Positions 12,930-26,319 of a DNA stretch of 64,000 nt are shown here, one piece after another. The DNA lies in contig SIJG01000146.1 of assembly GCA_023374025.1 (NCBI GenBank), positions 251,228 to 315,227 of the forward strand, read 5' to 3'. The DNA comes from Heterodera schachtii. Its lineage: Eukaryota > Nematoda > Chromadorea > Rhabditida > Heteroderidae. Position numbers and translations under genes: made by a program. The notes under the pieces were generated by a model. That model worked only from the letters and a program-made list of their open reading frames with translations. It ran no database searches and was not told the origin of the DNA. Position 1 is the stretch's first letter; each line of letters starts with the position of its first letter.

Positions 12930-15900
12930 TTAATAAATTTCCAAATGCGATTCCGGTTCCTTTTCCATAAGATATGTTTTGTAATTATCGTAGTCATCCT
13001 GCTTCATTTTGCACAAATTCTCCGGGTCACATTTAATGCCATGCTGAGCATCAGCACGCGAAAAGTCAATTTGATGCTCATCGAATTCAATCTGAAACTG
13101 TAAATTTGACAAAAAAGAGAAGGTATACAGTAAAATTCAAACCGAAAACATTTATTTAAAAATTACCATCAAAAAAGTACAAATTTTTCCCAAATTTCGC
13201 AAAATTTGAACGTCCAACACCTACCGTAATGTATTGGAGTGCCCACGGTGGCAAAGTGGCGTTAAAGTGCAAAGTTTGGCATTTTTTTTCATTCACTTTC
13301 ACATCGTAACTTTCTTTTGTAACCGTGATTTGAATGAAAATGTCCTGGAGTGTTGAGTTCCATTTTGCCATTTGTTCACATAAAGGAGTCCGCTTTTCAG
13401 TTTTGTCTTCCTAAGCGAGGGAAAAGCATTTAATTCAAAAGGGAGAGAGAAAGCGGATAAAAACCAAAGTTAATTAGTGCATTTATAAATATCATTTAAA
13501 ATAAATGACTTTAAACAAAAACAGTTTTAAATTAATTGATTTTAGGTGTGTTTTGTATGCATACATATAATTAATCTTATTGAATATTTTGACCTTTTTC
13601 AACTCTATTATAACGGCCCTCCCTCTGTTAAAACGGCCCTTTGGATCACTAAAGGCCAAAAAATTACCAAATTCTTTAGTAAATTTTCTAAAAAAAATTT
13701 TGCTAGATTTTTCCTTACATTTAGCTAACTTGGACAGTTTTTAGGAATCTAATCATAATTTGGAAAATAAACCTTTGCATATTTCTACAAATTTTTTGTG
13801 CATAATTTATGTGCATATTTTGCCATTTTATTTTATTATATCAAATTTTGACTAATAGGACAAATGTTTAAACCCTTTATCTTTTCCATTGTAATTTCTT
13901 ACCATTGTGTAATAATAGTCTTTGATTTGGCCATTCGGAAAGAATTCCAATCGGATGATTGTCTTGCCAACTGAAAGGTTCCAGATTTCGAAGCCATTAT
14001 TACGATAATTAAAATGATTGGTCAAACAATTAATGTTTTATTTGCCCACTTTTTTGGTGACGGCTCAGTCCCTCATTAAGCAAATTGACGGCTAAAGGAC
14101 TTTTCTTCCCCTTCTCATGCTTTTTGTTCGCTGTGCTGAATGTCAAGTTGATGGAGATCGAATTGCCGGTCTTTATTTCTCTCTTCTGTGTAAATTTTAA
14201 TTAATTATTTTAATTTTCTAAAATAAAAGGATTTATACAAATTAGTAATTGTAAGTACCAAAATAGTTCAAAAAACAGGGTTTATAATATGTCAGGGAAT
14301 ATGAGCGTTTCAGAAGACAGAAATTCGGTTAGGGATTCAACATTGGGAGATTTGATTCCGAGTTCCGACTGACCTTTCATTTAAAAGATAGTCTTCGAAT
14401 TAAACAATTTTGTGGTAATTGAAATAACAGCAAATTAAAACTGCTCAATTCCTTTTACCTTTATTTGTGCTATGTAATTGATCCGATTCGTAATTAAAGC
14501 CTTGGGGGATGGATGGGATATGTTGAAGTCAGTCACTCGGAACCCATCGCCGTCAAACTGTTAAAGAAGCAATTATTAATTATTTAAAAAACACATAAAT
14601 GATTAGAACATAAAAAGCTAAAAATATTGAGGACAATCGAAGATTAATTGTCATCAATTAAAAGACTGATTTTTTTCATTTCATAAGCTAATTTACTGGG
14701 GAGAGGGGGAGGGGGGAATTGTTTTTAGGAAATTAAAACCTCTGAAAAAAATTTTTTTTCAAAATGGAGGACAAACTACAGTATTACTAATTCAGAATGA
14801 GATTCTTATACAATTTAGACTTTTGTATTACAATAATTAAAACATACCTGATAGGGGTGCGCCAGGACCAATTTTTCGTACGACAATTTTCCCCGGCGAC
14901 GACCTTTTTTTTTGCTATTCAAACCACCTTTTTTTGCGGCGCGTTTTTTCCAAAAAACTTTTTGAGAAGGGCGGGGGGCGGTCCGGCGGTGCCGATAGGC
15001 GCCACCGGGAAAAATTTTTAAAATTTTGTATGGTTTGCTAAGGAAATTGTTCGAATTTTAACTTTTCCCCACTTCGTTACGACCCCCCACGACGACCCAC
15101 TCCCCTCCTTTACAGCCGCCCCCCTTACGACGAACGAGGGGGGGGGGGGGGTTCACCTATGATTAAAACTACATAAATTTATTTTTAAAATTCAATTACT
15201 GACGTAATTGTGAGCAAGAAAAATCGTTGTTAATTTGATTAGGCAATGATTTTATTTTTTCCATTGGAATTTGTAAAGCGATTTTTTAAAAACAGATTTT
15301 GATTAAAAAGGGATATATAAAAATTTTTGATGCCTTTATAAAAAGCACAAATTTCCCAAAAGCTACATTACAAAAAACATTCATTTTCAATTAAGTCCCC
15401 CTGAATATTTTTTACCCGAATGTTGTCAATGGCCCACGGTGGAATTTGCACATTGTCCAAAATCGGATATTTGCATTCGATTTGCTCCATGGTGACCAGA
15501 GTCTCAATCACAATGTCAAATCTATCCGTGTTGGCCTTGATTTTCATCGTAAACTCTTGGCCAAATTTGTTCAAATGATTGGGCATTTTTTTCATGTCTT
15601 CCCATTTCTTTCTCTGTTAAAAATACAGTATGAAACATTCATAAATATTAAAAAGTTTTAAAATTTTATTAAACTTAGATTTAAAAAAGCAATAAAATTG
15701 AATGATGAGTTCGATTCCGGCAGCAGGAGAGAAAAATGTACAAAAGCATTTTATTTTTCATGAATATTAATTACGCTTTAATAAAATTAGGCTCAATTTG
15801 AAAAAAATTATGGCACCGAATAATACTTTAATGTTTTATCTATAAGTTTTAAAGTTTGACGCAAAAATTGGATAATAATATTTATATAATGATTTGAAGC

Positions 15901-18900
15901 AATTTCGCAAAATGCTCTTATTTTCGACCCCAAATTCAGATTTTTTGGGCCCGATGTTCTGATTTTGAAAAATTTTCGATCCAATGGGAAATCATAGATA
16001 AAGCATTAAATTAAAATCGGAGTTCGGGTTCTCGATTTTCGACCCCTTTTGGTGGCATGATTTAAACATGAACAAAAATTTGTATTAAAATAATTTCGTG
16101 AATTTTTATTAATCAGCCTTTCTTCATCGGTCTCAATCATTCGACCGAAATAAATAATAAATAATATATATATATATATGTAATATATTATTTATAAATG
16201 CCAATTTTTTGGCCACCATTTGCCAACATCAAATTGATTATTACCGCGTGTATGAAATTTCGGCAGATGAATTGATTCGCTTTGTCCGGGCTACTATCAT
16301 CTCCGAATGTGAATGCCAATTGCAAAATCACATCGCCAACTTAACAAAATCCGTTCCAATTCCGCTAATGCCATTCTTTGGTCCATTTTTGTGCCATAAA
16401 CTGACTTTGTTCGTTCCATTCCGCCGCTTCGTGCAACAGCGTAATGTTAAACGGTTGCGGGAATTCCGTCTCGCTGCCTATGATCAGTGTCCTCAGATTG
16501 ATTTGGTCTCCGTAATTAAGCAAAGTTTTCAATGGAATTGAAAAGTTGTGCAGATAGCCTTTTTCGTCTCCCTCCTTAATGAATTGATAATTTATTTAAT
16601 TTTTTAAAACATTTCTCAATTTTTTGTGCACTTACGACATCCCATTCTTTCCAAATTGGCCTCCCCAACAGTCGGACATTTCCTTCAACCTTTATAAAAA
16701 ATAAATAAATATTTAATGCAAAAACAACTTATTTTTATTTAAATTTAAAAATAAATTATCATTAAGCAAAGAATGGGGCGTTCTGAGCATTTGAAAAAAA
16801 TTTGAAAAATAAATTTGTTTAGATAATTATTAAATAATTAAAAATCCGAGCCTAATTATTGGTCAAAGAGAGCAAATTTTAAAACTTTCGAATTTTTTTG
16901 AAGAGAAAAAAAGGAATATGTAAAGTTTTAATTAAATTTTCATTTTCGGACATTTACTGCGATATTAAAAATAAAAAATTTTTAAGTAACTATTTGGTTA
17001 CTCATTCAATGTTGACCTAAACCCATCTTTAGGGGTCGGAGTGCATTTTCCAACTCTAAAGGGTTCCGGGTCTATTCCGAGTCTTTAGACCTGTCGATTT
17101 CGTAAAACCCGGTTTTTTCATTTCTCACCCTGAAAAAGTTTGTTGCCCAAACTGGCAATGTGCTGTTGTACTTCAATGGCATCGTCTGATTCCCATTGAT
17201 TATCACAGAAAAACTGTCGTTTAGCACTTCGATGTGAAATTCGGCTGCTTTGCCAAGATTTTCATTTTTGTAACTTTTCGTTTTCGTCTCATTGCAACTG
17301 TTTTTATTTCCCGGAAGTTTTTTCTTAAAAATCGTTTCCTTATTATAATATGTAAACATTTTATATTTTTCTCACAAAACAGTTCCAAAAAATGACGTCG
17401 ATTTGCTTATCCTTCGGCTTCACATTCATTCCCATTACCGTGGCACCGACTGAAAACAAAAAAAAAGTATAAAATTAAAATAAAATTATTTAAAAATTAT
17501 AAAAATATATTTATATTCCAATATACGCATATTCGCGACAAATAAATAAATATGTATAAAGAAACGGTTGAACGATGGGAAGGAGTCTCCCATTTTTGCC
17601 CCATTGTAGTCGGCCCTCACCCTCATTATTTTTTGTATTAATTAAATTTAAAAATCACAAAATTGAAAAAAAAAATAGAAAATTTTAGTAGGGCGACAAA
17701 GTGCTTTTGCTGATGGCTATTTACTTTTATGAATCCATTAATTGCTAAGCTCTTCATTTTTTTGTCTTGCCTTTTTCGCTGTGTTCGGGTGAGTCGTGCA
17801 GAAGAGAAATGTTAAATTCATTTTCCGGTGGGTCGAAAAATTCGACATGGAAAGTGGCCCAGGAATCCTGTTTTACTCCAGGCTCAGAGTGATAAAAAGG
17901 GAGGGCAAAAAACGGCGAATTCTGAAGTAAGAAAAACAAATGATTTAATAAAACAAAAAGTACGGCATTTTCTCACATAATTATTTTCGATTGTCGTAAA
18001 ATCCATCACAAATGGCTGGTGAAGCAGAAGAAATTGGCCGGCCAACTGAATGAAAATGCACGCATTTAAGCCCGGCCTTGTTTGGTTGCAGAATTTCGAA
18101 AAGTTTTGTTAAATTTCAAAAAATTAAGGCTAAAAACTCGAAAAATCTGCTTTTCCGAAGTTTTTTTTTTGGCTTTAATTTTTTGAATCTTAACCAAAAT
18201 TTTCAATTTTGCAGGACATTTACGGCTATAACAAATTCATTTATTTAGAACAGCTATGAACTAGGGTTATATGACATTTGCGGCCACAGCCAAAAACGAC
18301 ATTTGCGGCTCAACTTTTTCGACCCTAACAAAATATAAACCTCAGAAAATTGTTTTCCATCCAATTTAACGGATTTTTATGTTCTTTCTAATAAGCCGAT
18401 TCAAGTCTTCTAGAAACAAAAAATTCCTAAACCCCACCCAACTAGAAGCAACAAAGAGGAGGAAAAGAGTACCAGCAAAACAAGTCCCAAAATGATGGAG
18501 AACATTATTAGGAAATCTCAGATCTCTACAGTATCAATTGACCGATGCAAGAGTTGGTAGACTGAAATGTCGGACCGCAAATGTCTTAACACGGAATTTG
18601 GATGACAAAGAAAAAAGTTACAGAAAGTTATAGTGCAAAAACATTCTGGCGCCCAACCGTCGAGGCCAACTGACGGGCTCCGTCTAATTCACATTCAAAT
18701 TTGTTTGTTGTTATGTTTTACCACGTATTTGAAATTTTGAGATATGTTCATATAGTCGCCCTTCCACCATTCCTCCGGGAAGAATTCTCTGTCGTCCAGG
18801 AGATGGCCGTTTATTTGGATGCCGTAACTGTAGTTGGTGAATGCAAATACAAATTCAATTTGACGGTTTTCACTGCTGTTGCTCAAAGAAGTGTGCTCCA

Positions 18901-21099
18901 TTTTATCGGTGTCTTTCTTAAAAAATAAACAATATTTGAACAAATTGCTCTTAATTGGGTAATTAATTACCCCTTTCATTTGGATATATGTGTATTCTTT
19001 GGTTATCACAAATACAAATGCTGTGGATTGAATATCTGAAAATTGTTTTTATTTTTAAATAATTATTTTTTTAATTCATTTTAATTATATTTTAAATTAT
19101 TTGCCTTCTTCCAATAGGTGAAATGAAATTTCCTCAATGTTTTCGTCAGTCAGAAGATGGACAAGCATCAGCTGCTCTCTGTCCAGACTGATTGACTTCG
19201 GTACAGCATCCGTTGACAGATTACAGTAGCCTTTCACGGGCCCTTGCGTTATACGGACTTTGCCCTTTTCGTCAGTAAAAACGCTGCTGGTGAGTTCCAC
19301 ATCGGTTGGTCGGACAAACTTTTGAAAATTTTTTAGAATTTTGTTTTTTACGAAGAATTTTCTTTAAATTTTCATTTCATAAATTTTTGTTGCTTTTGAT
19401 TGGAAGAGAATGCCTCACAAAGTCTAATGAGAGAATTAATTAATATCTTCTGCTTGACTATATTATCCAGCATACATGGACAAGGGGGGGGGGGGTCAGA
19501 AATTTGCCTTTACGAAATTTGAAATACCCCCCCCCCCCTCCTCAGAGGCCAAAATTTTTACGAAATTGAAAAAAACTTTCAAAAATTTTTTCTTAACACT
19601 TTTTTTTTTGGCATAAAATTTTGATTTTTTTCCAATTTCATAAAATTTTCCCATCTTTACCAATGCTTTTTGGTTTTGGCCGAAAATTTTTTAAATAGGG
19701 AAAATTACTGTATTTAAAAAAAATTAGTCATGAAAAACTTATTTAAAACTACGAGGTAAACTTAAATTTTTAAAACAAATTTAAAAAATTTTCTAGATGG
19801 CTCTGTCCTCAAGGCCGAATTTAAATTTAAACTTTTTTTAATTCAAAAAAACCAACCCATGCCTCCAATGTGCATTCACAGGACCGTTCGACGTACAGCT
19901 CCATGTGCTTGTGCGCCTCCCATGGCAAAATGTCCATGCCCAAAGTCCAAAATCCGACGAAGTCCTTCAGCAGCAATGCGCTACCATTTGTCAATTCCAT
20001 GAATCTTTCGAATTTCCCCTCTTCTTCGTCAAAATGAAAAGGCTCGCCTTGAAAATTTTAGTAAAAATTTAGGGTGCTTAGCAAATGCCAAAAAACATAA
20101 TTGTTTTTTACCTCCATCAACGGTCAAATAAGTCGAAATGGCATTTTTGGTGCCGAAATGGATGGCGAATTGGCGGTGAATTGTCAGTATTTTATAGCTT
20201 AAAAAAGACATTTAAATACAGATATCACTACGTAATGATCAATCTCCAGGATCACTTTTAGCTATCATTTGTTTGATTTCTAAAGTTTCGGGTGTTTTTA
20301 TTCGATTTTTCTCGGCTTAATTTGGCACAATCGATGGATCACTTTATTTTATATAAATTTTTAAACAAAATATTGACGTAGAGAAAAGGGTTAAAGCCCT
20401 ATTTGTTGGCCCACCCTTCGTCATTTCTTTTCACCTCCGTCCGATCAGCGAACTGTCCAATATCATTTGGAGTTCGCCCTCTCCGTCCCGAATTGCTTCG
20501 ATGGAAATGCCATGCCAAACCGAACCTTTGTACTTTGTGATGCTTCTTTCTCTTTCCTTCACAATGTCATCACATCTTTTCAGGATGTAATTCTTAATTA
20601 TATTAAATCTCTTCCCTAATTATGCTAATTTCTTTGCATTTTCACACATTGTAATCGATGTCAATGTTGAACAGTTTGGAATTGATTGACGCTTCGTCCA
20701 TGAAATGCTCATTTTCCAGCTTCTGTGTGGCCAATAAGCTCGGGTAGCAAATGGTCAGTCTGTTTTCATGAATTTTATTTTTATTTTACAAAACTTCCCC
20801 CCCCCCCAAATTAAACCCATTTTTGCATTCGCCGCCACTCGGCGGGAATTGGAATTCGAATCCGAATGACTTCTCCTCCTTGTACGGAAAGCATTGGTCC
20901 AAAACAGTCACCCCTATTTTGAACACATCTTGTCCAACACCGGTAAGACGAATTCTAAAAATGAAAAATAAAAATAATACCGTATAATATTACTGTACTA
21001 CACTTACGATTCCGTCTTTTTTTGCGAATGGACGCCAAAAAACTGAGCGAAAACGCCAAAGAATTGAGTGAAAATCAGCAAAGCAAATGAATAAAGCAT
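12930..21099 (-). CDS. Secreted multi-module galectin-like protein
   Basis: The proposed start at 21099 opens with a hydrophobic signal peptide (MLYSFALLIFTQFFGVFA) followed by FGVHSQKKTES and a GTAAGT donor at 21007. The exons that follow down to a stop at 12930 repeat galectin-like strands. N-terminal-half strands are PFNITLLH (about 16470), EFNISLLHD (about 17815) and PLAVNLLNE (about 14090). C-terminal-half strands are EFHIEVLNDSFSVIINGN (about 17230), IEFVFAFTNYSYGIQINGH (about 18830), FIQITVTKESYDVKV (about 13320) and EFTMKIKANTDRFDIVI (about 15540), followed by LPVWATNFFRV, LPPWALQYITV or IPPWAIDNIRV. In true galectins the equivalent place holds the HxNPR and WxxE sugar-binding residues; here it reads YNSTLP or FNATLP, so ordinary galactoside binding is doubtful. 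I count about six modules. The last exon, 13112-12930, is an acidic tail ending ESHLEIY. Exon joins are not all resolved and two or three genes could be merged here. A secreted role is inferred from the signal peptide only. Confidence 0.5.
18120..18680. repeat. Intronic repeat with GACATTTGCGGC-type ends
   Basis: This stretch sits between galectin-like exons. It carries GACATTTACGGCTATAAC, GACATTTGCGGCCACAGCC and, on the other strand, GACATTTGCGGTCC near 18590. The same signature recurs in the KDM7 intron (30330-30690), near 33680, and in the 280-bp insertion at 48964-49243. It is best explained as a degraded copy of one small DNA-transposon family. Confidence 0.5.
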
Positions 21100-21109
21100 T
21101 TTGGCTTCA

Positions 21110-22670
21110 GAATGGCGAGAAGTAATTACAAATGTTTTTCTGCTAACAATTTATTTTGTTTAAAAATATTTTTACAAATTCCGCTAATAAATTTATGTAA
21201 ATGAATCGCTAAACGATGGAATGAATGCCCAACGCTCAGTCCAAATGAATGGAATAAAATGCTCCGATCACCAACCACCGCACTATCCCATTCATAATAA
21301 TGCGAATGGGTTGGGATTGGTGATGGAAATGGAAATGAAGTGATGAGATGATTCATCATTTAGTTTTTTGTTAAAAAATAAATTTATTTATTTTTATCGG
21401 TTAATGGAGAGAAATTATAGTACGAAAAAGGACAAAGTAAAATTTCGAATATGAATATTTTGACTACAAAAGGACATCAAAGGGATTTCATTAATCTCGA
21501 CTCCCTGATCATGCGAAAAATCTCGAGAATGAGGCCCGGTAAAACGGGCATTTGAATCAAGTAAATTGCGAAAATTCAAAGAAATGGACGCATTAAGGAA
21601 AAATTGTTGCTGATACCTTATCAAACGAAGGACGGTAAAATAAATTTTGGCACCAAAACACGCTACTCGAAAAAAGAGAATTGTGGCTAAATTTTTAAAC
21701 CGCGTTTTATCCATTTTAACTTAGCTTAGGAATGCCTTTAATTTCGTTAATGGTTTTGAATATTTTAAGTCTAAATTTATGGAATTAGAAACTCGAATTT
21801 TTAAAATGAGTTTTCAAACATCGCTTTTTGGCTAATCCACCAAAGCAAAAGGGACGGATGAAAGCCCCGACCTTGTCCATTGAAACCGAGTTTGGCCGAC
21901 AGGAAGGTTTTCAAATTTTCTCGAAAAAGACTTTTAACCTCTCTTGTTCTGCGTGTTTAAGTCGTAGACCCATAATTCAAAAGGCAATTCGGTAGAATTT
22001 GTGCTCTTTCCAACCCCTAAGAATTTTTTTCTCGAAAATTTTCCCTTTTTTCAGTGTATTTTGTGGTGTCCCGATAACCATTGACAATTTTTTTTCTAGT
22101 TTTTCGTTTGGTGTATTAATAATTTCTGATCCAAAAAGCCCCTGCCCCGACCGACGGCCGATTGCTTCAGCGTTGTTATGGTCGAAGTGAAAAAATTGAG
22201 AGGGAAAGGTGAAATTCGTTTTCCAAAGTGTCACTCATTTGAAATCTTTCATTTTACGCCATGTTCATTCGGATTTCTTTTCTGCTTCAATTGTCTTCTT
22301 CGCCATTGAATTTTTTACTTTTTAGGAATTTTTGCCGTAATATTTTGGAATGAATTTTTCACTTTTCGATGTGTGCTCGACAATTCTGCTGGTGGCTCTG
22401 TTTTGGTTTAAATTTTTTAAAATAGTTTCAAAGACAAAATTTTGCGAAATTCAGCCATAATTATGTCAAAATGGAAAATTTTCGAAATTATAAAAGTCAT
22501 CAAAAATCACCTACCCTCCGGCGATTTTAAAAATCAAAAATTGTCAGAACAAAAGGGGAACCCTTTTTATTTTTATTTTAAAACCAAAACGAAATGGTCT
22601 AATTGTTTGTTTTATGACATAATTAAGGAATGGGTTGGCACAAGCTCAGGATGGTACGAAAAAAAGTCAG
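21110..22670. other. Intergenic stretch, no supported gene
   Basis: This lies between the galectin-like start and the BTB-MATH stop, so it should contain the upstream region of the galectin-like gene. The reading frames of 77 to 99 codons present show no family resemblance, signal peptide or splice logic that I can defend. I found no clear TATA box above 21099. Confidence 0.4.
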
Positions 22671-22682
22671 AACATTGGGTAT

Positions 22683-25600
22683 TTATGATTTGTCCTCCAT
22701 TTTTACTTCTTTCACAGTGACATCAATGGCAATTGTCACTTTGTCCTCACTTTTGTCGTAAAATCCCTTGTCATGGTCAATCAGTTCCTTAATTGATCAT
22801 AATTGGGTCAATTAATGGAAAGTTTAATTGTCACTCACTGCAAATGAAATGAAATTGGAATATCGCCAGCTGTTCTCTTTATTGTCAAAAATGTGGTCAT
22901 CAAGTTCTCTTCGGATATCCGGCACACCGCTCTTTTGAGAGACAATTCGAAAGATTGCGCAACTTTTGCAACTCCAATTTTTGACTTAATGGCAATTAAT
23001 TGCAGTATTATTAATTAGCATTTAATTTTCACTTTTTTCAGGAGCATCACACAAAAGGTAAATGGCCAAACATTTCTCATTGTCAGTGCTTTCCTTTTTC
23101 GTTTTTATTTCAGCCAATATTTTCCATTGAAATCCTTTGATGTGCACAGTTTCGCTTTTACGTTCACTCAAAATGACTTCTCGCGCAAATTCCGACACTT
23201 TTTCGATATCCATCGAAATTTTTCCATTGGATTTGTTGGGATCAGAAATGCATTTCTCCGTTTTTTCATCTTTCACTGATAAATCGATGGCCAATGTCAC
23301 TTTGTCCTCTTTTCTGTTGTAAAAACCATTGCTCGGGTCCATCAATTCCTTAATTTTAATTGTTTATTTTTTAAGCGATTAAATTAATAATCTTTGAGCA
23401 ATTATTTCTTATTTATTTTACCGCAAACGTAATAAAAGTTTTGAATCCCCTTGTTTGATTTATTGTCAAAAATACGGTCACAAAATGTCCCAATGGAATT
23501 CTCAACTACATTTTTCTGTGAAATAATTCCAAATGTTGCCGAATGAACGCAGCAGTGTGCCAATGCGAATCTTTATGAAAATTCATTATGCTGTTAATTA
23601 GCGTTAATTAAGAGTTAATGTGCACCTTCTTCTGGAGCATCAAACAAAAGATAAATGCCCAAACATTTATCATTGTCGGTGCTTCCCGTCTTCGTTTTTG
23701 TGTTGGCACAGATTCTCCATGGTAGCCCATTTATGTACAAAGTTTCGCTGTGTCGGTTAGCACCCGCCATTTGTTCCACAAATTCCGACACTTTTTCAAT
23801 GTCCATTAATAATGTTCCAAATATCCAAATTCGCCGGTGACATGGAAATTGAAGTGGGTACAGTAAGCGATCGGAAATTCCACAAAAATCGTGATTGGTA
23901 TGGTACTGTTCAACGCCAGCCACTTCATCTGCCGTTAAAATGCCGGATGGAACTGTAAATTTGGAAAAGACTGGTGAATAATTGAAAAACATAAGAAAAA
24001 ATGAATTGTTCCAAAAAGAAAAATTAATTTTATTTTTTAAAATATTTATACCAATTTTCTCCGAAAAATCCGCTTGTAGGAAGAGCGGAAAGCGAATTTT
24101 GAAAAGTGCCGGGCCAAGTATTTTACGGCAATTTTCTGCTGACCATTCAATGCCATTTTCACGACACTTTTCGTCGGCCCAACGGAGTGCCAAAAAATAA
24201 ATTAGAATTAAAATTTAAAAAAATGTATCTTTTTTTTTGAATAAAATTTACTGCTTTCCAAACTGAAATTTCTTCACGGATTTGCAACTCTTCTCGTTCC
24301 AAAATTTCGCACAACAATTTTTGATCAATTTCCAAAAAAGCATCAGATTTGAACAAAATGTCAGCATTTTTGTCAATGTAAGCCAAACAATCGTTGGCAT
24401 AGTTCTAAATAATAAATAAAAACAGTTTCTGTATGTTATTTATTTAAAAAAAAATAAGTTTAATTAATGAGACACGATCATAATAATTAATTAATTATAT
24501 GCTTAAACAATTAAATATTCGAAATAAGATGTGTTTCTTTCCCACCTCCAAGTCGAAAAGGCGGGCCTGGGAATAAGCCAAGAAAACATTGCGAAATTTG
24601 GAGAAGGGAATTTGCAAAGATGCACCGACTAATTCGGGGATATTGTATTTTGTGGCTAATTTAAAAATAATTAATAAGTTTTATTAGCAAAAAATAAATT
24701 TCACCGGCGTAAAGCACTGCCATTGCATTGTCTCCGTTCAAAGCACTCAATTCGTCCATATAAATGAAGCTCAACATCACTTTGAACGCTGCTGCTTCAA
24801 CGTCAGGAATCTCCACAATAGGGCAATTAGCAGAGGCTTTTTAAATGAATTATTGTAATTAGTAAAGGCTAATTTAATGAATTAATTTTATTTCATTCGT
24901 AATTTTTTTTTTTACCGTTTTCTGCTTGTTTTTTCTTGTCGTCAAAACGGAACATTGCCTCAAAAACATCGGAAGCATGCATCAAAATGAGTTTATGGGC
25001 TGTGAGAAGCTTAAGAAGATAAATGTAAAAAATAAATAATAAATAATTTAAAATATTTTCAAATAAATTACCGTATATGCTCTAATTATAGCCCAGTCTC
25101 TATTAATATCGCAGTCTCCAATTATCCCCCCCTTTCTGAGGAGTTTAAAAAATAATCACACAGTCTCCATTTATCCCCCATGGGGGATAAATAGAATTTT
25201 TAATTTTTCGAAAAAATAATTTTTTTTTTAATTTAATAAAAATTAAAATCGAAACTCATTTAAATGTTTAATGAACATGAAAAAATAATACAGCCGAAAA
25301 ATCACTTACTTCACCGGGATCCGAACCTGACCCCCTCCCCCTCATAATGATGCCTCAGAATCCCCATTTATGCAGGGATTCTGATGCCTTAACGAAGTCT
25401 TAACCAAAATGTAATTTCAAATTCTTGATCAGCGCCTAAAATACCCCTTAAGACATATTTTTTTTTGAAGATTTTGGGACAAAAAATTTTTTCACTCAAA
25501 AATCATATGCAACCCCACTTTGGTCCCGAATCGCAAAATGAGTTTATTGTTAAAATTTCCTTCAAAAAAGATAAAAATATAAACTAAAATACCTACCTCT

Positions 25601-26266
25601 TATCTCCCGATTTTTCTTTATTTTTTAAGCTTTATCCAGTAACATTGTCCAACACTGAAGCGCGAGTTATGAATTTCTAAAAATTAGCGTAAATTTCCCG
25701 GGCTCAAAAATGAAAAATTTTCAAAATTTAAAAACAAAATCCCATTTTTCGGAAAAGGTTCATATTTGTATTTGAATATTTTGGAGGGTTTTGTCAATGT
25801 TTTGTAAATATCTTTGGTATTTTTCAATTTTTCACGCAAAATTCAGAAATTTTTTAACAAAAATGCAACAAAAAATATTTTTTTTTGACGCGATCACATT
25901 TTTTGGCGACATGTTCAAAAAATTTCAAATGTTTTTTTTTCATTAATAAATCAGTCGAAAAATAATCCCACAGTCTCTATTAATCACGCAGTCTCTAATT
26001 ATCTCGCCTTTTCTGAGGAGGTTGAAAAATAATCCCCCATGGGCTATAATTAGAGCATATACGGTAATATGATATTCAAAATTATTTAAAAAACAATTTT
26101 CTCAATTCAGCATAGACACTAAATACATAAAAATTTAAAAAAGAAATAAATTAATAAACAAATTAGTCGCCTCTTTTCTGTCTCCGTCCCCCACCAAAAA
26201 GTGCACATCCGCGTATTCTCCCGTGCTTAGCATCAACTTTATCCCAGCAATTGCTGATTTGGACAT
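22683..26266 (-). CDS. BTB-BACK-MATH domain protein
   Basis: Exon 1 starts at 26266 (MSKSAIAGIKLML) and enters a BTB domain at YADVHFLVGDGDRKEA, continued at about 25015 (LLTAHKLILMHASDVFEAMF) and about 24840 (CPIVEIPDVEAAAFKVMLSF, then IYMDELSAL). A BACK-like region follows: KYNIPELVGASLQIPF, ARLFDLE, then NYANDCLAYIDKNADILFKS at about 24400. The tail repeats MATH-type strands: GFYNRKEDKVTLAIDLSVK (about 23330) and GFYDKSEDKVTIAIDVTVK (about 22780), each preceded by an FDNK segment, plus ILTADEVAGVEQYH at about 23940. BTB-MATH proteins are usually substrate adaptors of cullin-3 ubiquitin ligases; that role is inferred from family. The domain order is the reverse of SPOP-type proteins, which have MATH first. 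The stop at 22683 follows KEVKMEDKS. The first intron holds a 994-bp transposon. Exon joins in the tail are tentative. Confidence 0.7.
25071..26064. mobile_element. 994-bp TIR element with TA target duplication (mariner-like MITE)
   Basis: The left end, 25071-25094, starts CCGTATATGCTCTAATTATA and the right end, 26041-26064, is its exact reverse complement over 24 bp. TA dinucleotides flank both sides (25069-25070 and 26065-26066), as in Tc1/mariner insertions. About 75 bp just inside each end are also repeated in direct orientation (CAGTCTCTATTAAT, then CTTTTCTGAGGAG-like). No transposase frame is seen. It lies in the first intron of the BTB-BACK-MATH gene. Confidence 0.85.
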
Positions 26267-26313
26267 GATAATTTCAATGAAATTTTGGGGTTTGAAACTG
26301 AAGCCTTTCAAAT

Positions 26314-26319
26314 TTTATA
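26314..26319 (-). promoter_or_regulatory. Candidate TATA box of the BTB-BACK-MATH gene
   Basis: The minus strand reads GGTATAAAATTT about 50 bp upstream of the proposed ATG at 26266. Sequence and distance suit a TATA box, but no transcript start is visible. Confidence 0.4.

Noticed and set aside
16209..16541. 110-codon plus-strand frame starting MATICQHQIDYY
   Set aside because: The opposite strand carries the galectin-like strands PFNITLLHEA and GDVILQLAFTFGDD, which explain the openness better.
21415..22234. Minus-strand frames of 85 and 99 codons downstream of the BTB-MATH stop
   Set aside because: No splice link, domain or signal peptide could be supported; retained only as an unannotated stretch.
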